Positions 50,770-61,310 of a stretch of DNA of 64,000 bases are shown piece after piece. The stretch is from Delphinapterus leucas (Eukaryota; Chordata; Mammalia; Artiodactyla; Monodontidae): the NCBI RefSeq assembly GCF_002288925.2, contig NW_022098076.1:72299425-72363424 (forward strand), read 5' to 3'. The stretch's first letter is position 1. Every line of letters begins with the position of its first letter. The translations under genes were made by a program, and so were the position numbers. The notes below the pieces were generated by a model. The model did no database searches, had not been told where the DNA came from, and worked only from the letters and a program-made list of their open reading frames with translations.

Positions 50770-51685
50770 CTCAGACTACTTTTTTAAAAAATATGTCATC
50801 ATATAACGATGGTTGTTAAAAGCTGGGTTCTAGGCAATGTGGTAAATTAGACATACCAAGTTATGTAACAAAAGATCAATTCCATGAAAAGCTTTCTTGA
50901 GATATATTGATCATTAATGAAAAACATTTAGATATGCTAGAAATTGCTGTATATGTAAAATAAATGGAGAATTATCAGGTTTTATGTCTAACTTGATTGT
51001 TGGTTTAAAATTGATGGTTCCTTTGTTAGGCATTATTAATGTGCTCAGCACACAGCTAGCAATATTCCAAAAAACTACAGAGAGCATTGTCCTATTAAAA
51101 AACAAAAACAAAACTATAAATGTTGAAGTTTTACAAGTGAAGAATGATACCTGCAATCTGGGATGTTAATTTATCATTGCTCAATGAGGCCTGTTTTACA
51201 GCCTTGGTACCAACAATGAATATACCTTTTGCTTCTGCCACCAGATGGCAAAAGTAGGCATTACTTAAGTAGGAGTTTACAGTTAAAGTGCTTTAATATT
51301 TTTTAGGTAATGAGATTAAATCAAAACAATTTGAATATTTTAATAGCTCTTGTAATAAATTTGGTAACGGTAAAGATGGAAAATATTAGCTAAAATGAGA
51401 TTTTGGAATTAAATTCATTACAATTTTTTTTTAAAGCATTCCCTTAGAATAGCAGTTTTCTTTATTAAAAAAAAAGGAGTCTCACAAGGAATTTCCACTG
51501 ATGTGTTTTAATGCATGAGGTAAATATTTTAATTATTCCTTTATATATTAATAACTGCTGTGTAATTCTAAAGGTGCTCAGTGGATTTATAAATAGGGGT
51601 ACATTTTAAAGCATTATGCATGTGTAAAGGACAGACCAAGCAGAAATGTATAATATAGTTACTGAGTTAAGACATAGATGATTTC
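50770..51685. other. Unassigned AT-rich DNA with a CTCF-like motif
   Basis: No gene is supported. Two overlapping short frames on opposite strands (50914-51156 minus, 50984-51169 plus) carry no features. The notable item is the motif at 51238-51250. Confidence 0.5.
51238..51250 (+). promoter_or_regulatory. Candidate CTCF-binding motif
   Basis: CCACCAGATGGCA matches the CTCF core consensus CCASYAGRKGGCR at every position. CTCF shapes chromatin loops and insulation. A motif match alone gives many false positives, and no occupancy data are available here. Confidence 0.4.
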
Positions 51686-53180
51686 AAAGAGAATTACAAA
51701 ACCCACACACGTATGATCACCTTATCTTTGATAAAGGAGGCAAGTATATACAATGGAGAAAAGACAGTCTCTTAAATAAGTGATGCTGGGAAAAATGGAC
51801 AGCTACATGTAAAAGAATGAAATTAGAACACTCCCTAACACAATACACAAAAATAAACTCAAAATGGATCAAAGACCTAAGTGTAAGGTCAGACACTATA
51901 AAACTCTTAGAGGAAAACATAGGCAGAACACTCTATGACATAAATCACAGCAAGATCCTTTTTGACCCATCTCCTAGAGAAATGGAAATAAAAACAAAAA
52001 TACACAAATGAGACCTAATGAAACTTCAAAGCTTTTGCACAGCAAAGGAAACCATATACAAGATGAAAAGACAACCCTCAGAATGGGAGAAAATATTTGC
52101 AAATGAAGCAACTGACAAAGGATTAATCTCCAAAATATACAAGCAGCTCATGTAGTTCAACATCAAAAAAACAACCCAGAAGGTTATTAGGCAGAAGACC
52201 TAAATAGACATTTCTCCAAAGAAGATATACAGATTGCCAACAAACACATGAAAGAATGCTCAACGTCACTAATCATTAGAGAAATGCAAATCAAAACTAC
52301 AATGACGTATCACCTCACACCAGTCAGAATGAGCTTCATCAGAAAATCTACAAACAACAAATGCTGGAGAGGGTGTGGAGAAAAGGGAACCCTCTTGCAC
52401 TGTTGGTGGGAATGTAAATTGATACAGCCACTATGGAGAACAGTATGGAGGTTCCTTAAAAAAACTAAAAATAGAACTACCATATGACCCAGCAATCCCA
52501 GTACTGGGCATATACCCTGAGAAAACCATAATTCAAAAAGAGACATGTACCACAGTGTTCATTCAAGCTCTATTTACAATAGCCAGAACATGGGAGCAAC
52601 CTAAGTGTCCACTGACAGATTAATGCATAAAGAAGATGTGGCACATATATACAATGGAATATTACTCAGCTATAAAAAGAAACGAAATTGAGTTATTTGT
52701 CATGAAGTGGATGGACCTAGAGTCTGTCATACAGAGTGAAGTAAGTCAGAAAGAGAAAAACAAATACCATATGCTAACACATATGGAATCTAAAAAAAAA
52801 ATGGGTTCTGAAGAACCTAGTGGCAGGACAGGAATAAAGGCGTAGACAGAGAATGGACTTGAGGACATGGTGAGGGGGAAGGGTAAGCTGTGACAAAGTG
52901 AGAGAGTGGCATGCACATATATACACTACCAAATGTAAAATAGATAGCTAGTGGGAAGCTGCTGCGTCGCACAGGGAGATCAGCTCAGTGCTTTGTGACC
53001 ACCTAGAGGGGTGGGATAGGGAGGGTGGGAGGGAGAAGCGAGAGGGAGGGTATATGGGGATATATGTATACGTATAACTGATTCACTTTGTTATTCAGCA
53101 GAAACTAACACAACACTGTAAAACAATTATACTCCAATAAAGGTGTTTAAAAATATATAATTAAAAAAAGAGAATCACAA
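51686..53180 (+). mobile_element. 5'-truncated L1 with target-site duplication
   Basis: The copy occupies 51700-53166 and starts inside late ORF2 with 'gatcaccttatctttgata'. It keeps ORF2 C-terminal pieces, including the cysteine box at 52362-52415, and ends in the 3' UTR with 'caattatactccaataaagg' and an A-rich tail. A 14-bp duplication flanks it: AAAGAGAATTACAA at 51686-51699 and AAAGAGAATCACAA at 53167-53180 (one difference). Frames at 51817-52011, 52248-52487 and 52636-52845 are ORF2 pieces separated by stops, so the copy cannot move. Confidence 0.92.
52362..52415 (+). pseudogene. L1 ORF2 C-terminal cysteine-rich box
   Basis: Residues 39-56 of the frame 52248-52487 read C-x3-C-x7-H-x4-C (C-W-R-G-C through C-W-W-E-C), identical in layout to 10109-10162. 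The downstream frame at 52636 contains Y-Y-S-A-I-K-R-N-E, part of the ORF2 C-terminus. Confidence 0.88.
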
Positions 53181-53845
53181 GTGCTACAAACAAGATTCAA
53201 ACAAGTGCATGTCTATTCATATAAAATTACATGACTGGCCTTAATAAGTTAAAAAGATTTAAATTCCTTCATCTAGACCCTAGGCATTTTTAAAAAGCTA
53301 TTCCAAAGGGATACACATTTTCTTTGCTAAATGGTAAATGCTACGGCTTATCAAGAAATGTTTTTAAAGATCAAGGACACATTAACTTGTTTTCCATATC
53401 AATTAGCATTTTTGTTCTGATGCTTTTGTTCTGTTCTTTAAAAATTCTACTTCCTGTGTTCCATTAACTCTTCAGCCCTCTACATCTGACTTATCATCCT
53501 ACCCATGACAAAGGGAATATTCGTATCTAGTAAGTTTGTCTGGTTAGAGTCATTTGTAAGGACAGCTCCTTCTCTGCCAACCCAACAGATTGCTTTGATT
53601 TTAAACTCACTGTAGCAAGTGAGAATGATGCCTGTGCTTTCCTTCTTAAAGCGTCATATTTCCTTGACTTGTATGATACCACACTCCTCTATGTTCCCTT
53701 TTGCATTCCGTTTAAATCTATTTGGTGGGAGGAGCTTCTGGTCCTCTACCCCACCTGCAGATATCAGAGATCATTGAACAGTTTGTTTTCTCCCTCAATA
53801 ATGCTTCTTTATATGGTGTCACTCATTCTTTCACCTCCAAATGTT
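53181..53845. other. Unassigned DNA
   Basis: No gene or recognisable repeat was found between the L1 copy and the hAT relic. Confidence 0.5.
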
Positions 53846-54084
53846 CTCTATATCAAGGGTGCCCAAACCCCAGGCCGCGGACTGCTAACGGCCCACGGCC
53901 TGTTAGGAACTGGGCAGCACAGCAGGAGGTGAGTGGTGGGCAAGTGAGCTAAGCTTCATCTTTGGCTTCCCATCACTCACATTAATGAACACAGCCCCTC
54001 CACCCCCACCTCTGTCCATGGAAAAATTGTCTTCCACAAAACTGGTCCCTGGTGCCAAAAAGACTGGGGACCGCTGATCTATAT
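53846..54084. mobile_element. hAT-type DNA transposon relic
   Basis: The ends 'caagggtgcccaaacccca' (from 53854) and 'agactggggaccgctg' (to 54076) are inverted repeats of the CAGGGGTCCCCAAC type used by hAT elements. Near-identical 8-bp flanks (CTCTATAT at 53846-53853, ATCTATAT at 54077-54084) fit the 8-bp target duplication of hAT. The internal 223 bp encode no transposase. The frames at 53669-53952 and 53903-54127 overlap it by chance. Confidence 0.75.
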
Positions 54085-55580
54085 GATGAAGTCTCCCAGA
54101 TACCCACCCTAGCCCACTTATCTCCATTGACTTCCGGACTCATATACCCAGCTCCCTCCTTGAACTAATTCTCTTTTATTCTAGTACATTTCCTTTTTTG
54201 ATGTCATTGACTTTATGAAGGGGCTAGACTAGTTTTCCTGCATAATGTTCCACTTTCTGGTAAAAATGTAAAATATGTGCTATAGTAAGAACCACAACCT
54301 ACATTCTTATCACAAGCTAAAAAAAAAAAGTGACTGTACAATAGAGGGGCCAAACTATCATAACTCTCCTTCAGAAGTAGGCTGTTTAAAAAGGGTTTTG
54401 AAAATTTATTTCTGCATTGGGCAGTAATAGCTATATAATTGAGGTATGCTTTAATTGACAGACTAGACAACTCAGGGCTCAAATGTAAACTTGGGCCAGT
54501 GAGTTTTCATAACGGTGTTAATTCATAAATTTTTTAAAGTGAGGATTCTTGGTTTGTACTGATTGTTTTATATTGAAAGATCTGTCAACTTGAATATGTC
54601 TGTAACATATATTTTACAGTTGTTGTTTCATCTAGTTTGGAGTGGGAAACTGCCAAGAGTCATCCTCCCACAAGGCTAGTTAGTGGCCTATGACATGCCT
54701 TGGTATGAAGTATTTTGCCCAGCTGAAAACAGGAGTGCAGTACAGACTCACTTTGTATCTTGAATTTGAATCAAGAAGCATGGAAAGAATGAGACATAAA
54801 ACAGTGGTATCTGCAGTTGCAGACTCATGGATTAATTTGCTGAAGGAACCATAAGTGAAGCCAGTTATGAGTGAAGCTGTCCTTATGAGGAAAAACAGTG
54901 CTAAAATGGGGACAGTGACTAATGGCGTAAGATCCTAGCTTAGGTGTCAAAAGTTAAATTCAGAGAGTTGACTTTTATCATGCCAGATGGATTCCATTGG
55001 AGCTGTCTCAAGTTATACAAGACACTGGGACAAATTTCATAGCATCTAGCATGAATGGTAGAACCTTTATTGGAGAAAGGAAAACGTTGCATGGCTAGAA
55101 TTAGCCAGCTAGAGATGTAAAAGTGTCTCTTTATCATCCCACAGAGAAGCATACTAGGAACGGGGCATCTGCTGGACATGGCAGGTTTTCATTTTAGTGG
55201 AAGAACCTTTACTTCCATGTGTCTCCTATTAAGAGAGCAAGCATGATAAGTGGCCTTGTCAGTAAGGGGAATACATTGGTTTTGGGCATCAGGCAGTCTG
55301 GATTTGATGTGCCAGCCTATTATTGGGAATTTTCTGGGAAAGCCAAATGCTCTATATCTGGAGAAACCGGGATCCTAGGGGTCTGAGGAATTCTTCAGTC
55401 CACCCTGGCTGGAGGAGGAAGCCATAAGTTCTACACGAAGCTGGACTTGGGTGTGTACTTTGAGCTGGGAGAAAAATGAATTCACCCAGGTCCTAGCAAA
55501 CTCACTGTCCATGAAACCCAGCAGAAGCTCCTAAGGTCATGTTTGAGTATTTCTGCCGATAGTATGACAGATTTAAACCA
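54085..55580. other. Unassigned DNA
   Basis: No gene is supported. Minus-strand frames at 54213-54482 and 54940-55179 have no recognisable domain. Confidence 0.5.
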
Positions 55581-56865
55581 GAGAAGACATACTCCATCTA
55601 AGACTAGAGAAAAGAAGTGATTATGTAAAGTATCTGAAATGGGAAGGGGTAGGCCAACAAAATTTTAGTAATGTTCCCAATTTTCTCAGTGAAATAGGCA
55701 GGGGGTCTTTTGCTGAGAATAGGAGGAATTGTGTTAAGGAGCTTGAAGAGCATAGTGAAAGTTTAAAATCATCAATATGAAAATGAGAGAAGATGAGAGA
55801 AAGTAAAAAAATTGATAAACAATGCTGAGGTCCCAGCTGATGGGTCTTCGTGGTGGTGGTGGGGGTGTTTATGAATTTCAGTGCTACTGACATGCATGTG
55901 TTTACGTGTGCTTGTGTGTACATTCTTTTAACAACATTTAACCTCTGTTCATGGAAATATGGTAAGCAGCTATAGAACTGATAGATGCTTGGAATTTTTC
56001 TAGGTATATTTGACAGAAGAATGAGATCCATGGTAACTGAAGAAACTGCCCAGTGAGGGATTAGTTTATATGTTAAAACATACACCATAGCATCCATATT
56101 TAGTGAGAAAAGGTTAGAAGACATCGAGGAACCTACAGGTCAAGAGAAAAGTATTCATCAAGACGCCAATATTCTCCCTATTTCAGAAGTCCCATGGGTT
56201 GTGAGTAAGGACCTGAGAGCCTAGGGTAGTTGGAGGCCTTTATCAAACTGTGGAGTGCTGGCGTGTACATAGTTTTAGGTAGAGCCATTTAAGGTGAGAG
56301 CTAGACTGGAACACTAGGATTTTGTTGACAGAGTGGATTGAGAACAGCACTGGAATTAAGAAGCTCCTGGATTTTTTTAGTTTCGTATTGGATAGGTCAT
56401 ATTCATAAATTCTGAAATCTTCTAATATTATAATGGAAATTCTGATGAAAAGAATGTGAGATCTCCCAATTTTGGCAAATTAAAAGAATTTACTGAGAAT
56501 TTAGTTGATGGAAGTAACAAGGAAAAAGTAGTGTCCATATATTATGGCATGAGCCTTCAGAAAAGGCATTATAAAAGATCAAAGTTTTCCAGAGAATGTT
56601 TTCGCCTCCCAACTGTATTCAAATGGCACAGATGTGGGGACATGTGTCACCTCTTCAAAGAAGAAAAATTTCAGTTCAGCCATTTGAGAGACTTTGAAGA
56701 TATAGAGAGCACATCAGAAGAGCTTGAGAAAAGGAAATCAACATAGCAGGAAGAACAAGGGGCAAAGCATATTGAAGAATGAGGGTTTAGAAAAATGCTT
56801 GCTTTTAGTTTGGTGGTGCAGGATTGCTGGGAATGGCATAACTAATAGTATTTAGCTTTGAATCT
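55581..56865. repeat. Possible diverged copy of the ancient repeat
   Basis: The purine-rich plus strand, with phrases such as 'gaggaacctacaggtcaag', 'ggagatcaaag'-like spacing and 'agcttgagaaaaggaaatc', is reminiscent of the later part of the repeat at 26490-27930. The match is weak. The longest open frame of the window (167 codons, minus strand, 55621-56124) and the 96-codon frame at 56456-56746 lie here; neither shows a recognisable domain. Confidence 0.25.
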
Positions 56866-57620
56866 GAATCTGGCCTCTGTACCTAGACACCAAATTGAAT
56901 CTCAGGGACAGAGTTTTGGGTGGAGTATAATAGAAAAGAATAGCTTTATTGCTTTGCCAGGCAAAGGGGGGCCACAGCAGGCTAATGACCTCAAAACTGT
57001 GTTTCCCAGCCTGGCGTGGGGTAGTGAGGATTTTTATAGTAATGGTTCAAAGAGGGCATGATCAGCTCATGGATATTCTTCTGATTGGTTGGTGGTGAGG
57101 TAAGTGGGAGTCAGCACCATCAACCTTCTGGTTCCAGCCAGCCTGGGGTCTACATGCTTGTGGGGAATATACCATTAACTTCTCCCATTTGGGGAGGATT
57201 TCAGTATCTGCAAAACAGCTCAAAGATATTGTTATGTATATCCTTTGAGAGGGGGAACCAGGATCTTGCCCCAAGGTGGCACTATTGTTTCTTTTGACTG
57301 TTCCTCCCTTGTCCCCACCCCCTCCCTTCCCTTATTAGCAACTGTTAGAATCTGCTCCTTGGAACTCAGGGAAGACATGGAGGCTGAATGAATCCTATTT
57401 CCTATAATCAAAGAAATGATAGACACAGAAAAGCTTTTGTGCCCATGAGTCCCACAGGGTCCTGTTCAGTTTCAGCTTCAAGTATTCTGATGTTGGCTTC
57501 AGATGTTTTGGTTGTAGAACTGGCTGAGGGTCCCAGGTAATATCTGGCCCACTGTTAGTAGAAATGTGAAGGTGATGATATTTCAAAGTTGCACTCAATG
57601 TCTTATTGTTCAGCAGGGCA
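56866..57620 (-). repeat. Possible ERV LTR relic, reverse orientation
   Basis: The plus-strand phrase 'atagctttattgctttgcc' gives, on the minus strand, GCAATAAAGCT, a typical LTR polyadenylation region. 'cagcaggctaatgacctca' and 'ctgattggttggtggtgag' also resemble an ERV1-type LTR in reverse. No retroviral gene or primer-binding site is recognised, so it would be a solo LTR. Exact ends and family are not determined. Confidence 0.4.
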
Positions 57621-57837
57621 ATTCTGTTCTGGAGCAGTGGCCGGGGCCGTGGTGAGGCAAGGACTACTGTGAGGATTGTGGAGTAGCCATGTGGTCCTCC
57701 TTCTGGGCCTGGCTTATGTATAATGTGGAGAGCAAGAGAGAAGCAGTGATGAAGCTAGATCATTTTGGAAATCTTGTTTTAATACTGACTTTTATTAGCT
57801 ATGAAAAGGAAGCAACAGTTAATGCATATACTTTTAA

Positions 57838-57967
57838 GAATAATTAGGGGTGGCGGTGGTGGGATGAATTGGGAGATTGGGATTGACATATATACACTAA
57901 TATGTATAAAATAACTAATAACCTGCTGTATAAAAAAATAAAATAAAATTCAAAAAAGGAATAATTA
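57838..57967 (+). mobile_element. Very short L1 3' insertion with early poly(A)
   Basis: The insert at 57847-57958 reads like the L1 3' region ('ttgggagattgggattgaca', 'cacctaatatgtataaaat'-like spacing) but stops after 'cctgctgta' and passes into 'taaaaaaataaaataaaat'. In the copy at 10650-10860 the homologous sequence continues for about 150 bp more. The 9-bp repeat GAATAATTA at 57838-57846 and 57959-57967 flanks it, consistent with a complete insertion. Confidence 0.7.
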
Positions 57968-59555
57968 AACATATTAATATTCAGTTTTTACACTTCCGCT
58001 TTTCTTTAAGCAAAGACTTCTCTCCTGGATTAATAGTGTAAACATTAAGGCTTGTCACTCAATATACCTCCTGGAAATGCAAAATCTCTTTCATTTACTA
58101 ATGACTGTAATTAAGGTACATGTTTTCTAAAAGGCCAGCAATGAGGCTCTGTAATAAACATACCATAGTGTTACCTGGGACAGATAAACCAGGGCAAGAT
58201 GAGGGTTTTCTTCCCTTTCTCTTTCCCTTCAGTTTACACGCTCTCTTATAAAACTCTTAAATACCGTATGTCAGTACATGTGTATGCATGTGTGCTTTTT
58301 ACATGTAATATGGTCATTACAGCATGAGAGTGGTGGGCTCTCAGGGTACTGAGGAGGACCAGTGATCTCATTTGATGAAAAGCTGGGAGTATTCCTCTTT
58401 GGTTTGTCTTCTCCATTCCCTCCCATCTTTCTTCTATACCCCAGCACACTTCACTCCTGACAGGAAAGGGGATGAGATGGAAAGTGCTAAAGAGCAGCCA
58501 GAAAAAGAACAAAGGGCAGATGTCCCAAATGTCTGCTAAGAAGGAAATGCAGTCTCCCAAAGTATGGTATTTAGTCAGGCAGGTGATTGAGAATTGAAAT
58601 GATTTTATACTGCTAATTTATATAGATAAAATGTTTCTTTACAATCCTAACATAAAATCAGTTGTAACTACCCATAAGATTGCTGATTGATAAACCAGAT
58701 AAACTACAAAATCATAACGTTTCTTGAGCCCATAAGAGAACAAATGTTACAGGAAACCAGGTGAACTAAATTCCAAAGGGTGACAGAACCTTCAAAGAGT
58801 CAGGGCACATGAATGATATCACCTTTAGCAGAGCAAGGGAGGAAAATGTGGAAACGGTAAAAGTGGGTAAGAAGAAAAGAACTAAAACTTTAATGAGTTC
58901 TTAAAGGTCAAGTGTGGGCTAGTATAGCTGAATAGAATCCCTAGGAGCCCGGAACCCAAGGTGAATCAGTACCTACTCACCAAATCTTTTCCATAGATTT
59001 CTACCTTATGCTCACTAGGAAGGTTTGGAGCTGGTGGGACATCTGAGAGAGCTCCCCTCAGTGGTGCACAGAAAAAAAATTCCATCTGCTTTCCACACTT
59101 AAATCTCTTTGCAGCAAAAGCCATCTGCCCTGGAGGAAGGGTAGGAAACCCACCTGTCCCCTTTTCATAGGCAAAGGTCAGTTGCAACTGGGGGACAGAT
59201 CGAAGTGAAAGTTATTCACCTTGAGAGAAATGTAAGAAATAAGTTCAGTTCCAGATTCTTGTGCTGATAAAAGGCAGAGGTCTGCTGCTGCTGGAGAAGT
59301 GCAGGAAGATTGCTTACATGACAACCTCTCCCCTTCAAAGATACATAACATAATTTAGCTTCCATTATGAGGAAGGGCAGAAGTTCTGAGAAAGCCAAAC
59401 CCTGAAGCCCAAATGCACAGGCATGGCTGAGGCTGGACCAGGGAAGTTGTCAGCTTTGGACCAAGTAACATACAACGTACAATAGTCTACTACCAGAGGT
59501 GGAGAGAAACTATGGAGGGAAACTCCCTCTTTGGTGCAGACATTTAGGTGCTGAG
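57968..59555. other. Unassigned DNA
   Basis: No gene is supported. Minus-strand frames at 58246-58560 and 58966-59187 are open but have no recognisable domain. Confidence 0.5.
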
Positions 59556-59559
59556 AGTG

Positions 59560-61310
59560 AAGCAAAAACACTGTGAAACACTCCTGGATATACCAAGCCT
59601 CACAATAAATGGAGAAAACAGCAGTACGCCACTGGAGGAATTCAAGTCTCTGTGATGAAGTGAAGGTAACTATAGCAACAACAAAACCCAAACTCAGCTT
59701 AACTGCACACTAGATTGATATTAAGGACCTGACTGAAGAACTACATTCATCTCTGTGTGTAGATACTATTTATCTCTGTCTCTATGTGCAATAACCAGCC
59801 TTGAATCAAAAATTACAAAACACGGGGCTTCCCTGGTGGCGCAGTGGTTGAGAGTCTGCCTGCCGATGCAGGGGATACGGGTTCGTGCCCCGGTCCGGGA
59901 AGATCCCACATGCCGCGGGGCGGCTAGGCCCTGAGCCTGCGCGTCCGGGGCCTGTTGCTCCGCAACGGGAGAGGCCACAACAGTGAGAGGCCCGCGTACC
60001 GCAAAAAAAAAAAAAAAATTACAAAACACCAAACAATGCAAGAAAAAAAAAAAGACTCATTATCAAAAGATAAAGCAGTAATAGAGTCATATGCAAAGAT
60101 GGCCCGGATGATAGAGCTTTCAGCAGACAGGAGCTTTAAAATTGCATTGATTATTATGTTAAAGGACATAACTGGAAAGTGTGGAAGCTATGCATGAACA
60201 GATGGGGAATTTTAGTAGAGAGATAGAAACCTTTAAAAAAAAAATGTCAGTTGGAAATGCTAGATATAAAATGCATGATATCTGAGGCAGAGGCCTTTCT
60301 ATGGGCTTATCAGCGGACTGAACACAGAAAGCATTGCTAATCTTGAATATAGGTCAGTAGAAATTATTCAAACTGAATAAAAAGAGAAAAAAAAAGGATG
60401 GAAAAACAAAAAAGAGTATCCAAAAGCCAGGAGACAATATTAAGTACCCTAACATATAAGTTATTGGAGTACTAGGAGGAGAAAATAGAATACGGAAGAA
60501 TATGGAATTCAGCCAAAGAGAAGAAACACATTACATAGAATGATAGTGGACATCACAAATGGAGTACACCAAAATACAATGAGAAACATCTTTAAAATAT
60601 TGAAAGAAAGGAAAACAAAAGCAAAAAATAAACCCTGCCAATCCAGAATTCTTTACTTAGCAAAATATAAAATTTTAAAAATGAAGATGAAAGAGACTTT
60701 TTCAAAAAACTAAACAAAGAATTTGATTTCACCAGACCTGCACTACAAGAAATGTTAAACAAATTTCTTTAGGAAGAAGTAAAATGGTACTATATGGAGA
60801 TCTGTATCTAAACACAAGGCAATGAAGGGAACCAGATATGGTAAATATGTGGGTAAATATAAACAGCATTTTTCTCATTTTTACTATATTTAAAAGATTA
60901 TTTCTGCTTAAGGCAAAAAATAGTAACACTTTATTTGAAGTTTATAATAAGTATAAAAATAAAATGTTACCAAAATTAGTACAAAGGATGTGAACAAAGG
61001 ACATGGATGTATAGTTGTTGGGTTTTTACTGTAAACATAAAGTTATATCACAACATATACTGTGATAGTTAAAGATTTATACTCTAATCACTGTAGGAAT
61101 AACTAACAGAGATAAAATGAAGTGGTATAGCTTACTCAATAGTGAAGATGAAATGGAATAATAAAAAATCAATCTAATAACTTGATAAAGGTGTTAGTTA
61201 ACACTATAGGGTAAATGTATTGCAATTTATAAATGTATCAACTCATATACATTGTACGCCTTAAAAGTACAGAGTGTTATATGTCAGTTACATCTCAATA
61301 AAAATTTAAA
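59560..61310 (+). mobile_element. HAL1/L1M-like LINE relic, split by a young SINE
   Basis: Landmarks run in order on the plus strand: 'atgtgcaataaccagccttg', then after the SINE 'gagctttcagcagacaggag', 'gcatgaacagatggggaat', 'ggaaatgctagatataaaa', 'tcagtagaaattattcaaac', 'cagacctgcactacaagaaa' and a 3' end with 'acatctcaataaaaattta'. This matches a HAL1 or old L1M ORF1 region joined to a 3' UTR. It is strongly diverged with broken frames. The SINE at 59824-60013 lies inside it, so the SINE is younger. Confidence 0.65.
59808..60029 (+). mobile_element. Young CHR-type SINE with target-site duplication
   Basis: The body at 59824-60013 starts 'gggcttccctggtggcgcag' and shows tRNA-like promoter boxes: an A box at 'tggcgcagtggttgagag' and a B box at 'ggttcgtgcc'. 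It ends 'aggcccgcgtaccgc' with an A tail. A perfect 16-bp duplication, AAAAATTACAAAACAC, lies at 59808-59823 and 60014-60029. Compared with the copy at 31854-32064 it lacks about 16 bp in the middle, after 'ggctaggccc'. The overlapping short frames are not genes. Confidence 0.93.

Noticed and set aside
56456..56746. 96-codon plus-strand frame as a gene
   Set aside because: It contains two cysteines and a histidine near its middle, but not in a spacing I recognise as a zinc finger, and it lies in probable old repeat sequence.
59824..60013. tRNA gene
   Set aside because: The A and B boxes are present, but the sequence is a SINE with an A tail and target duplication, and the rest does not fold as a tRNA cloverleaf that I can support.
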